A stretch of 5,096 bases of DNA from Christensenella sp. UBA3944 (GTDB taxonomy: Bacteria > Bacillota > Clostridia > Christensenellales > DTU072), in contig DGDU01000015.1 in NCBI GenBank assembly GCA_002385605.1, forward strand, positions 1 through 5,096, in the 5' to 3' direction. Positions 1 to 5,096 of the stretch are shown here, piece by piece (within the stretch, counting starts at the first letter, position 1; each line of letters starts with the position of its first letter). Position numbers and translations under genes: made by a program. The notes below the pieces were generated by a model. That model saw only the letters and a list, made by a program, of their open reading frames with translations, was not told the origin of the DNA and searched no databases.

Positions 1-10
1 CAAAACCAAT

Positions 11-45
11 AAGCCTAAATCAAATGTTTGGTTTAGGTTTTTTTC
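11..45 (+). terminator. Rho-independent terminator of a gene to the left of the window
   Basis: A 14-bp stem (11-24 against 27-40, two G-T wobbles, very short loop) runs directly into a T run at 38-44. It would end plus-strand transcription entering from the left. It also separates the GH130 remnant from whatever lies upstream, so that remnant has no obvious incoming transcript. Confidence 0.75.
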
Positions 46-151
46 TTTGCGGAGACATAAGAAGGATAAGGTTTACGAAAATATAAAACGAGGTTACGAA
101 TGTGAAAGGTTTTTCGGCGCTCTGGACAAAACTCATTCTTAAAAGTTACGG

Positions 152-451
152 GTGGCGGCCCTTCTTAAAAACGGCTGGGAGCCGAAGTGGAAAAAGGTGT
201 ACTGCGCGGGCTTTATGCTTTTGGACTTAGAGGATCCCTCGAAGGTGCTGGGCGTGTACAAAGAGCCCCTTCTTATGCCCGAAGCGCCCTACGAACTGTA
301 TGACGGCTTCCGCAACAATGTAATCTTCCCCTGCGGCATGATAGAAGAAAACGGGATAGCAAAAATCTACTACGGCGCCGCAGACACCGTCACCTGCCTC
401 GCCACCGCCAAAACCGAGGACTTAATAAGTTTATGTCTTGAGGGTAAATAA
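152..451 (+). pseudogene. 5'-truncated remnant of a GH130 beta-mannoside/mannooligosaccharide phosphorylase
   Basis: The 99 codons match the C-terminal part of glycoside hydrolase family 130. Clear family signatures are AGFMLLDLEDPSKVLG (about residues 19-34), GFRNNVIFPCGMI (52-64) and IYYGAADTV followed by CLATAKTEDL near the end. Family members are cytoplasmic five-bladed propeller enzymes of usually about 300-400 residues that phosphorolyse beta-mannosidic linkages, releasing mannose 1-phosphate. Here only the last quarter to third is left, and the N-terminal blades carrying the catalytic Asp are absent. The fragment is not cut by the window edge: 150 bases lie upstream and include a terminator. 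The only in-frame start is a GTG without a recognisable ribosome binding site, and an in-frame TAA lies at 140-142. I therefore call it a decaying fragment. The family assignment is firm. The exact subfamily and substrate cannot be decided. A short expressed protein is possible but unlikely. Confidence 0.8.
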
Positions 452-726
452 CATAGAGTATTATGTTTTCTATTTAAAAAAGAAGCGGAATGTTTCGGAA
501 CCACGGGCAAACGAGAAGATATACTTTATTATTCCGCCGAAAAGCGTTAAGCATATACAGCGCTAAAAAAGAGGTTAAGGGCTTTGCTTAACCTCTTTTG
601 ATCTTTCAAATTCTTTCTTTTTCAAGGTTTACGGGACTGATTCGCATAGCGGAACAACAGGTAAAATTATTGCTGGCCGCAACGCTTTCCGCCCTCCGCT
701 CATGCCGTTTTGGAAATGTTTAAATC
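452..726. other. Gene-poor stretch between the GH130 remnant and the phosphoesterase promoter
   Basis: No reading frame here has both a start with a ribosome binding site and a recognisable product. Two short open stretches (about 452-550 in the frame of the GH130 remnant, and about 625-750) have plausible codon content but match nothing I know. They could be further decayed coding sequence or chance. The only clear element is the terminator hairpin at 567-599. Confidence 0.5.
567..599 (+). terminator. Strong hairpin terminator, probably bidirectional
   Basis: A perfect 13-bp stem (567-579 against 587-599) with a 7-base loop is flanked by A's on the left and ends in TTTT. The symmetry means it can work on both strands. 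It follows the GH130 remnant by 115 bases and is probably the original terminator of that gene or operon. Confidence 0.85.
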
Positions 727-755
727 TTGACAGGGGGCAGTAGATAAAGTATTAT
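727..755 (+). promoter_or_regulatory. Sigma-A promoter of the metallophosphoesterase gene
   Basis: The -35 box TTGACA (727-732) is perfect. After a 17-base spacer, the -10 box TATTAT (750-755) has one mismatch to consensus. Transcription should begin near 762, leaving a leader of about 40 bases with GGAGG at 790-794 before the ATG at 801. No operator-like repeat overlaps it, so expression may be fairly constitutive. Confidence 0.85.
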
Positions 756-800
756 TTAATGGCATATATAGATGTTAACTAAAGCCCCCGGAGGACACCA

Positions 801-2627
801 ATGAAAAAGTCACGAAAAATCGCGGCGATAATTCTTATCGTTACCATACTGACAGCCGCCGTTTCCACGCTGTTCGCGTGCGGCGGAGCAGGCAAAAAAA
901 CCAAAATCGCGATTATCTCCGACATACATGTTATGGCGGACGAGCAGATAGGCAACACCCTTACCGAAAGCTTCGAAGAAAAAAACATGTCCAGCCAGAA
1001 GATGCTGTACCTGTCCAACGCCATATTCAAAACGGCGCTCGATAAAATCGCGGACGACGGCGCCAATGTCCTGCTTATCGCTGGTGACCTCACCGAAGAC
1101 GGCGCGAGGGTTTCCCACGAAAAAATTGCCGGGCAGCTTCGCAAGATGGAAGAAAAGGGCATAGAAGTCTATGTTATTCCGGGCAACCACGACCTTCTTA
1201 ACACCGCCAAAAAGTACGACACCGATGTAGCGACGCCCATAGCCAATGTTTCCCCTTCCGAATTTAAGGATATATATGCGGATTTCGGCTATGCCGAGGC
1301 GCTTTCCACCCACGAAGGCACGCTTTCCTATACCGCCGACATCGGCAAGGATTACCGCCTTATAGCCATAGACTCCGTAAGGCAGGAACCCAACAGCGAA
1401 GGCAAAGTTGAGGACAGAAACGCCCCCAATGTTACCGACAGCCTCATTCAGTGGGCAGTAAACGAGGTTAAAGCCGCCAGAGACGCGGGCAGGATGCCCA
1501 TAGGCATGATGCACATACCTCTTATTGAGCACATGGGCAGCTTCCTCGATTCTACGGGCATAACCGAAAACGCCAAGGTCAACAGATCCAAAGAGTTCGC
1601 CGCCGCGCTCACCGAGGCGGGGCTTAACATCATCTTTACCGGCCATGTCCACATGCAGAACATCACCGCCTACGAGGACGAGAACGGCAAAATACTTGAT
1701 GTCCAAACGGCCTGCCTCTCCAACTATCCCGCGCCCATCCGCTACATGACGGCTAAGAAAAAAGAAATATCCCTTACCACAAGCTATGTCGAGGCGCTCA
1801 AAGCCGAATACATCCCCGTATACGCCCAGGCCGACGCCCAGATCCTTACGACCAACTTCAGGCAATTCGCCTACGATTATGTCGATACGGATATGATGGG
1901 CAAGATAAAGAGCAAGCTTTCGGGCGGCATAATCGACAGGCTGCTAACCTCTATAGGGCTTAGCGAAGACATGGCGGCTCTCGCGAGAGGCGTCATAGTC
2001 GATATCGTTGTAGTTGGCTTCCTCAACACCAATATGAGGACTCTCAGAAAAACCGCCGGCGACTACGGTGTGGCCATTCCCGACACCGAGTACAAAAATA
2101 TTATGGGCGTTGCCATGGCCTTTGCCAAGGCGCTTTACGCCGGCGACGAAAACTTCAGCGAGGACTCGCCCGAGGTCGCCCTTATAAGGTACTCGGTATA
2201 TTACGCCTTTAAAGTCGTAGCCAGCGGATACTCGGCAATAAAGGGCTTCCTGCCCTCCGCCTACGCCAATATCGACCTTTCTAAGGTCGCCGAATCCCTG
2301 TTCAAAACAGAGGAAGTCGATATTTCTTCCCTGGGCATAGACGATCTTATAGTCCGCCTCCTGGGCAAACTTCTGGATCTTCCCGAAAATGCCACCCTCG
2401 CCGACGCCCTTCAGGCTCTAAGGGAATACCCCATAGAGGATATGCTTTTCGGCATCAGCGTACAAGACTACATCGACGCCGAAAGGGGAGTGCTTAAGTT
2501 CGGGGCCCTCCTCGACCATCTCCTCTTTGAAGTTGCCAAGGACGGCCTGCTGGTCGACGCTCCGCCCGCCGACAACAACATCAAAATCAACAGAAAGACA
2601 ATGGAAGTCACCAAAATCGAAGCCTGA
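801..2627 (+). CDS. Secreted lipoprotein with calcineurin-like metallophosphoesterase domain
   Basis: The 608-residue product starts with a lipoprotein signal peptide: basic MKKSRK, a hydrophobic stretch, and the lipobox LFAC with the lipidated Cys at residue 27. It should be anchored on the outer face of the cytoplasmic membrane. Residues about 35-315 form a metallophosphoesterase domain with every canonical motif: DIH (Asp41, His43), GDLTEDG (Asp96), GNHD (Asn129, His130), the single His238, and GHVH (His282, His284). These bind the two-metal centre that hydrolyses phosphate mono- or diesters. The motif layout resembles the cyclic-nucleotide phosphodiesterase-like (CpdA-type) group, but the substrate cannot be inferred. 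Residues about 330-608 form a mostly helical extension that I do not recognise, more than doubling the usual domain length. The start is supported by GGAGG six bases upstream. The gene has its own promoter and terminator, so it is probably monocistronic, and it ends in tandem stops TGA-TAA. Confidence 0.93.
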   Translation: MKKSRKIAAIILIVTILTAAVSTLFACGGAGKKTKIAIISDIHVMADEQIGNTLTESFEEKNMSSQKMLYLSNAIFKTALDKIADDGANVLLIAGDLTEDGARVSHEKIAGQLRKMEEKGIEVYVIPGNHDLLNTAKKYDTDVATPIANVSPSEFKDIYADFGYAEALSTHEGTLSYTADIGKDYRLIAIDSVRQEPNSEGKVEDRNAPNVTDSLIQWAVNEVKAARDAGRMPIGMMHIPLIEHMGSFLDSTGITENAKVNRSKEFAAALTEAGLNIIFTGHVHMQNITAYEDENGKILDVQTACLSNYPAPIRYMTAKKKEISLTTSYVEALKAEYIPVYAQADAQILTTNFRQFAYDYVDTDMMGKIKSKLSGGIIDRLLTSIGLSEDMAALARGVIVDIVVVGFLNTNMRTLRKTAGDYGVAIPDTEYKNIMGVAMAFAKALYAGDENFSEDSPEVALIRYSVYYAFKVVASGYSAIKGFLPSAYANIDLSKVAESLFKTEEVDISSLGIDDLIVRLLGKLLDLPENATLADALQALREYPIEDMLFGISVQDYIDAERGVLKFGALLDHLLFEVAKDGLLVDAPPADNNIKINRKTMEVTKIEA

Positions 2628-2646
2628 TAAAGCTAAATCCCAAAAC

Positions 2647-2676
2647 AAAGAGCGCCCCGAAAAGGCGCTCTTTTAA
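2647..2676. terminator. Bidirectional terminator between convergent genes
   Basis: A perfect 10-bp stem (2647-2656 against 2664-2673) with a 7-base loop is followed by T's on the plus strand. On the minus strand it ends in TTT-GTTTT. It ends the phosphoesterase transcript 20 bases after its stop and can also serve the convergent ferritin-like gene ending at 2756. A smaller CGGGC-AAA-GCCCG hairpin at 2699-2711 lies between them without a T run. Confidence 0.85.
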
Positions 2677-2755
2677 TTTAATCATATCATCCTTCACTCG
2701 GGCAAAGCCCGCGCTTCACAGGGCGAAAGCCTCTCACGCCGCCCAAAGGCTGAGA

Positions 2756-3994
2756 TTAAGCTTGCCTTCCGACCGTGGTGTTATCCACCTTCCTGTTGGC
2801 AAGCTGCGGCACGGGGTGCGGGGCATCCTGGAAGCGGTAGTCGGTTCCCTTCTTCTTAATATAATCGTGTATGGTCTTGTGGCTCGCGATGTCGCCCAAC
2901 TTGTCGTTAACCTGCTTCTGGAAGTTAAAGAACTCGGCGTCCTCGGGAAGGTCGGCAACATCCTTGTATTCCTCGCGGTAGCCCGTAAGGGTTACGGTGT
3001 TCTTAAGCACATTGCGAACATACTCGATGTTGGGCTTAAGCACCAGAAGCTGGGGGAACTCGCCGTTTGTTATCACCTGGCTCCTATGCTTGTTTTCATA
3101 TTTCTGCAGAAGCCCGGCGACGAGGTGCAGGTGGGCTAACTCCTGCTCGAAATGCTCTTTGTAAATCTTTTTGAGCATCTTATCGGTTTCGTTTACATAG
3201 CAGGAATAATAGAGGTAGCATTCGGTGTATTCGTGCTCCAGCCACGCTTCCAGCCAGGTGCAGGTGGTGTCCATAAGCCCGCCGTACAGGGTTACATGCT
3301 GCTCCTCTATCAAGCCGATTTCCTGGTACAGCTTGCGCCCGATATCGTTGTAATAAAAGCCGCAGACATTCATATAGTAGTTCATTGTCTGCTGCTCGGC
3401 GGCGGTTATTATGCCTATATTCAGCTTTGTTATGGGGTCGCTTACCTTGTAGTTTGTAAACCTCTTTACATCGTCGTAGGGGTGGCGGTGTTCGGATATC
3501 GTCGGCCTTCCCGGCATTATCTCGGTGTATCTGCCCACGAGGTTTTCGGCAAGGATGCCCTTATCCATCTCGAGAAGGTCGGCGTAGCGGTACAGGTGGT
3601 CGAAGTCCTCGAGAAGGGCAAAATCCAGCGCCTGCTTTACATACATATTCTTTTCGCGCTGTGCGAGCTCGGCGGTAAGGTCTACGGCAAGCTGCTCGTA
3701 GCCTATGGTGTTTTCGAGGATGGTTTCGTCCAGAGGCTTAAGGCAGGCGATGCGCTTTTGCTGCTGCTGTTCCTGCCGCCTTACCAGGGCTATCTGGCGG
3801 CGGATATCGTTATTGGTCTCATGTCTGTAGAATTGGTGCAAAAACCATACCTGCTCGAATTCGGTGCCGTTCATAAGTATGGTGCGGATTTTGGAATAGG
3901 GGTTGGTGGCGTTTTTGTCGTAGGGCTTGGGGTAAATCGTTTTCCAGTCCATAAACTTGTTTACATCTGCCGGTTTTTGGTCAAACGGGTTCAT
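2756..3994 (-). CDS. Tandem ferritin-like (double four-helix bundle) protein, putative diiron, family not named
   Basis: The chosen start is the ATG at 3994, giving 412 residues, because AAGGAG sits six bases before it; in-frame ATGs further upstream lack this spacing. There is no signal peptide or membrane segment, so it is probably cytoplasmic. Residues about 191-300 carry the ligand pattern of a ferritin-like diiron bundle: Glu200 on the first helix, E230xxH233 on the second, Glu255 on the third, E285xxH288 on the fourth. Residues about 36-142 carry a second, weaker set: Glu45, E75xxQ78, Glu100, D130xxH133. All of these lie exactly 155 residues before their counterparts, and so do Leu93-Glu94 versus Leu248-Glu249 and the HLxxxxAxLL pattern of the fourth helices. 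This points to internal duplication. Residues 301-412 form an additional conserved-looking tail. Rubrerythrin- and ferritin-type proteins handle iron, peroxide or oxygen; which of these applies is unknown. No rubredoxin-like Cys4 motif is present. The ferritin-like fold is an inference from spacing, not from a database match. Confidence 0.72.
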   Translation of the reverse strand: MNPFDQKPADVNKFMDWKTIYPKPYDKNATNPYSKIRTILMNGTEFEQVWFLHQFYRHETNNDIRRQIALVRRQEQQQQKRIACLKPLDETILENTIGYEQLAVDLTAELAQREKNMYVKQALDFALLEDFDHLYRYADLLEMDKGILAENLVGRYTEIMPGRPTISEHRHPYDDVKRFTNYKVSDPITKLNIGIITAAEQQTMNYYMNVCGFYYNDIGRKLYQEIGLIEEQHVTLYGGLMDTTCTWLEAWLEHEYTECYLYYSCYVNETDKMLKKIYKEHFEQELAHLHLVAGLLQKYENKHRSQVITNGEFPQLLVLKPNIEYVRNVLKNTVTLTGYREEYKDVADLPEDAEFFNFQKQVNDKLGDIASHKTIHDYIKKKGTDYRFQDAPHPVPQLANRKVDNTTVGRQA

Positions 3995-4116
3995 AATCAT
4001 CTCCTTCAATGCTAGTAAGTATTTGCAAATAAACAAAAATTATAATTGTCAAATAAGCCCGAAAGGGGGTTTCAAAACGGCATATAATTGATGTATAATA
4101 AATAAAGGAGGCAGAT
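3995..4116. promoter_or_regulatory. AT-rich divergent regulatory region
   Basis: This 122-bp stretch separates the two divergent genes. Two perfect palindromes lie in it: ATTTGCAAAT at 4021-4030 and AATTATAATT at 4038-4047 (the second is simple AT sequence). On the minus strand a perfect TTGACA (4052-4047) faces the ferritin-like gene, but no good -10 lies 16-18 bases downstream; a TATAAT at 4046-4041 directly adjoins it. The minus-strand promoter is therefore unresolved. A regulator binding the palindromes could affect both genes, but no regulator gene is in the window. Confidence 0.45.
4071..4099 (+). promoter_or_regulatory. Candidate promoter of the small acidic protein gene
   Basis: A TTCAAA box (4071-4076, four of six matches to consensus), a 17-base spacer and a perfect TATAAT (4094-4099) make a plausible sigma-A promoter. 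Its start site near 4106 would fall inside the AAAGGAGG ribosome binding site (4104-4111), leaving a leader of only about 11 bases. Another perfect TATAAT at 4083-4088 would give a more normal leader but has no good -35 box. Confidence 0.5.
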
Positions 4117-4413
4117 ATGGAAAACCTGATAACCCAAGGCAAAGAAATTCTTGAGGATGTAAACGCCGTAAACTACGAAGAAATGGTAGACCGCGCCAAC
4201 GACTGGCTCAAAGAAATCGAGACGGAGCTGCCCGACCCTTCGGCAGTCGAAGAAATCTACGAGATCGCCTCGCGGGTATTCAAGCCCACTTTCCAGAATG
4301 TCAACCCATTCTTTGCCCCGCCCGTTGTGCCCACGATAGAAGAAAAGGTGGACTTTTTCCGCGAGAAGCTGGAAGAAATCCTCGAGGTACTGCAAAAGAA
4401 CAACCCCCGATAG
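4117..4413 (+). CDS. Small acidic hypothetical protein (98 aa)
   Basis: I do not recognise this protein. The start is well supported: AAAGGAGG (4104-4111) lies five bases before the ATG, about the strongest ribosome binding site in the window. The product is strongly acidic, with about 22 Asp/Glu against 10 Lys/Arg, and has no signal peptide, membrane segment or Cys. It appears to consist of amphipathic helices (about residues 4-38 and 41-53), a proline-rich break around NPFFAPPVVP (about residues 63-72), and a C-terminal charged helix EEKVDFFREKLEEILEVL. It is divergent from the ferritin-like gene and shares its upstream region, so the two may be co-regulated, but a physical or functional link is only a guess. 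Codon use is like its neighbours. Confidence 0.75.
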   Translation: MENLITQGKEILEDVNAVNYEEMVDRANDWLKEIETELPDPSAVEEIYEIASRVFKPTFQNVNPFFAPPVVPTIEEKVDFFREKLEEILEVLQKNNPR

Positions 4414-4469
4414 GGGCCGAGCCGGATTGATCTGAAGGAAGCGATGTTACTTTTTAATTATCATATAAA

Positions 4470-4497
4470 TTAAAAGCAGCCCGTTTTTTCGGGCTGC
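4470..4497. terminator. Hairpin terminator, best on the minus strand, possibly bidirectional
   Basis: A perfect 8-bp GC-rich stem (4476-4483 against 4490-4497) has a loop of six T's. On the minus strand it is followed by TTTTAATTT, a good termination tail. On the plus strand the tail is CCGCGGTTTT, so termination of the small acidic gene there would be weaker. The better minus-strand orientation implies a minus-strand transcript arriving from the right. Confidence 0.75.
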
Positions 4498-4619
4498 CCG
4501 CGGTTTTATGGATGAGCGTGCTTTATAATTAAGCGGTCTGTTATTTGTCGTTTGCGATAATGGCTTTGCCTATCTGCATATTCTCATAATTACTCCTTGC
4601 CCCAAAAACTTTGTTTATA
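4470..4619 (-). ncRNA. Candidate short transcript (about 150 nt) with a tiny reading frame
   Basis: A minus-strand unit can be assembled from a -10 box at 4631-4626, an AAGGAG ribosome binding site (4598-4593) five bases before an ATG at 4587, and the minus-oriented terminator at 4497-4470. The frame from that ATG encodes only Met-Arg-Ile-Cys-Arg before TAG. An overlapping ATG at 4579 opens 12 codons, ending at 4541. A 28-codon frame starts at 4627 but its ATG overlaps the -10 box. The unit could be a small RNA, a micropeptide gene, or the relic of a longer gene. No family is recognised and expression is unproven. Confidence 0.3.
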
Positions 4620-4625
4620 AAGTAC

Positions 4626-4655
4626 ATTATACCTTGTTTTTTGGCTTATACGCAA
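4626..4655 (-). promoter_or_regulatory. Candidate minus-strand promoter for the short transcript
   Basis: A perfect TATAAT reads on the minus strand at 4631-4626. The best upstream box at an 18-base spacing is TTGCGT (4655-4650), which matches the -35 consensus only in its TTG. Because the -35 is weak, this is a moderate call. Confidence 0.4.
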
Positions 4656-4696
4656 TACCTGTCGTAAAATGCGCGTTAAATCAAGATATCCTACGC

Positions 4697-4735
4697 AATA
4701 AAGAAAGGCCGCTTGCTTTTGCAAGCTGCCTTTCT
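4697..4735 (-). terminator. Terminator of the tRNA-Arg transcript
   Basis: An imperfect inverted repeat (4701-4716 against 4721-4736, one mismatch, TTTT loop on the plus strand) begins directly after the tRNA's encoded CCA. Read on the minus strand it ends in TTTCTTTATT. This makes the tRNA a short, independent transcription unit. Confidence 0.8.
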
Positions 4736-4812
4736 TGGCGCGCCCTAAGAGGGTCGAACTCCTAGCCTTTGGTTCCGTAGACCAACGCTCTATCCAATTG
4801 AGCTAAGGGCGC
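4736..4812 (-). tRNA. tRNA-Arg (anticodon ACG)
   Basis: The minus strand folds into a complete 77-base cloverleaf. It has a 7-bp acceptor stem GCGCCCT/AGGGCGC, D stem GCTC/GAGC with a GG-containing loop, and a 5-bp anticodon stem TTGGT/ACCAA around loop CTACGGA. It also has a five-base variable loop and a T arm with TTCGACC loop and one G-T pair. The anticodon ACG is at 4778-4776; in bacteria its A34 is normally deaminated to inosine so that it reads CGU, CGC and CGA. Discriminator G73 and the 3' CCA (4738-4736) are encoded, so CCA need not be added after transcription. It has its own promoter and terminator and is divergent from the rRNA operon on its right. Confidence 0.96.
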
Positions 4813-4835
4813 AATTATTGCTTTCGGCTTATTCA

Positions 4836-4864
4836 ATTATAGTTAAGCGGTGGCGTTTTGTCAA
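4836..4864 (-). promoter_or_regulatory. Consensus sigma-A promoter of tRNA-Arg
   Basis: On the minus strand, TTGACA (4864-4859), exactly 17 bases, and TATAAT (4841-4836) match consensus in all twelve positions. Transcription should start near 4829, about 16 bases before the mature tRNA 5' end. This strength is typical of stable RNA genes. Confidence 0.93.
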
Positions 4865-4902
4865 ACAAATACATAAAAATATTATTGCCACATCATTTAT
4901 TT

Positions 4903-4931
4903 TTGATATTATTTGCTTTTTCGGGAATAAT
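4903..4931 (+). promoter_or_regulatory. Candidate upstream rRNA operon promoter (P1)
   Basis: TTGATA (4903-4908), a 17-base spacer and AATAAT (4926-4931) each match consensus in five of six positions. It lies about 105 bases upstream of the stronger promoter at 5008-5037. Tandem P1/P2 arrangements are usual for rRNA operons of Bacillota. It is less certain than P2 because the region is AT-rich. Confidence 0.5.
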
Positions 4932-5007
4932 AAAACTTGGCTGGCGCGAAGGGTAAAATTTGCCGTTTTTTGAGATTAAAAACTTTTGCGAAAATGGGCA
5001 AAAACCG

Positions 5008-5037
5008 TTGACACAAAGGCGGCCTATGAGATATTAT
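5008..5037 (+). promoter_or_regulatory. rRNA operon promoter (P2)
   Basis: A perfect TTGACA (5008-5013) is followed, after 18 bases, by TATTAT (5032-5037). A-rich and T-rich tracts lie immediately upstream (about 4960-5006), as expected for an UP element. The start site should be near 5043-5044, at A or G. The rRNA leader motif begins about 30 bases downstream, which supports its identity. Confidence 0.85.
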
Positions 5038-5043
5038 ATATAA

Positions 5044-5096
5044 GCCTGCTCGGCTGGAAGCCGTAGGCAGACGAACCTTGAAAACCGAACAGACGA
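5044..5096 (+). other. Leader of a 16S-23S-5S rRNA operon (16S gene lies beyond the window)
   Basis: The stretch CTTGAAAACCGAACAG (5077-5092) matches the conserved CTTTGAAAACTGAACA element of Bacillota rRNA leaders, which overlaps the boxA antitermination site. Before it, 5044-5068 can fold into a hairpin (CGGCT-GGA-AGCCG extended by GCCT/AGGC after an internal loop). No 16S sequence is present, so the mature rRNA begins to the right of 5096. Confidence 0.82.

Noticed and set aside
810..1865. Open frame of 351 codons on the minus strand opposite the phosphoesterase
   Set aside because: The sense frame has a signal peptide and all metallophosphoesterase motifs; the antisense frame has no recognisable domain, promoter or ribosome binding site.
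2762..3139. Plus-strand frame of 125 codons over the 3' part of the ferritin-like gene
   Set aside because: It is a shadow of the minus-strand gene, without translation signals or recognisable motifs.
3152..4015. Long open frame of 287 codons on the plus strand opposite the ferritin-like gene
   Set aside because: It lies antisense within a better-supported gene, has no ribosome binding site, and its hydrophobic, valine/glycine-rich composition is what the complement of a helical Glu/Lys/Tyr-rich protein gives.
4056..4070. CCC-GAAA-GGG hairpin in the divergent region
   Set aside because: The stem is only three base pairs and has no convincing T tail on either strand, so it is not called as a terminator or switch.
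4072..4395. Minus-strand frame of 107 codons opposite the small acidic gene
   Set aside because: It lacks a ribosome binding site and promoter, and the plus-strand gene has a strong AAAGGAGG with correct spacing.
4452..4475. AT-only inverted repeat TTTTAATT/AATTAAAA
   Set aside because: The stem is all A-T and would be unstable; the GC-rich hairpin next to it explains termination better.
4739..4747. GCGCGCC-like GC-rich palindrome near the tRNA 3' end
   Set aside because: It is simply the acceptor stem and discriminator of the tRNA-Arg.
1..5096. CRISPR array, insertion sequence ends, phage attachment site
   Set aside because: No regularly spaced direct repeats, transposase frame or tRNA-end duplication could be seen; a second copy of the tRNA 3' end is absent from the window.

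Overview
The window looks like a chromosomal piece from a low-to-moderate GC Bacillota, most likely a gut-type Clostridia. This rests on strong AGGAGG-type ribosome binding sites, near-consensus sigma-A promoters, hairpin terminators after nearly every unit, a lipoprotein with a short clostridial-style signal peptide, and a Firmicutes-type 16S rRNA leader at the right edge. No genus can be named from what is visible.

Left part (1-800): a terminator at the left edge, then a 5'-truncated remnant of a GH130 glycoside phosphorylase (152-451), then about 350 bases without a convincing gene. Those bases carry a perfect 13-bp terminator hairpin and, at 727-755, a near-consensus promoter. Centre left (801-2627): a 608-residue secreted lipoprotein with a complete calcineurin-like metallophosphoesterase domain and a long helical C-terminal part of unknown function. 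It ends at a bidirectional terminator (2647-2676) shared with a convergent gene.

Centre right (2756-4413): two divergent genes. On the minus strand is a 412-residue protein that reads as two ferritin-like four-helix bundles in tandem. Their candidate metal ligands line up at a constant offset of 155 residues; the second set is complete and the first is altered. On the plus strand, across a 122-bp AT-rich region, is a 98-residue, strongly acidic protein that I do not recognise.

Right part (4414-5096): a hairpin terminator, a possible short minus-strand transcript with its own -10 box, ribosome binding site and tiny reading frame, then a tRNA-Arg(ACG) on the minus strand with its own consensus promoter and terminator. 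The final 190 bases hold two tandem plus-strand promoters and the leader of an rRNA operon whose 16S gene must start just beyond the window.

The genes appear to be separate transcription units rather than an operon. The most interesting item is the tandem ferritin-like protein. Nothing here proves a new multi-gene system; its divergent pairing with the small acidic protein is only a lead.
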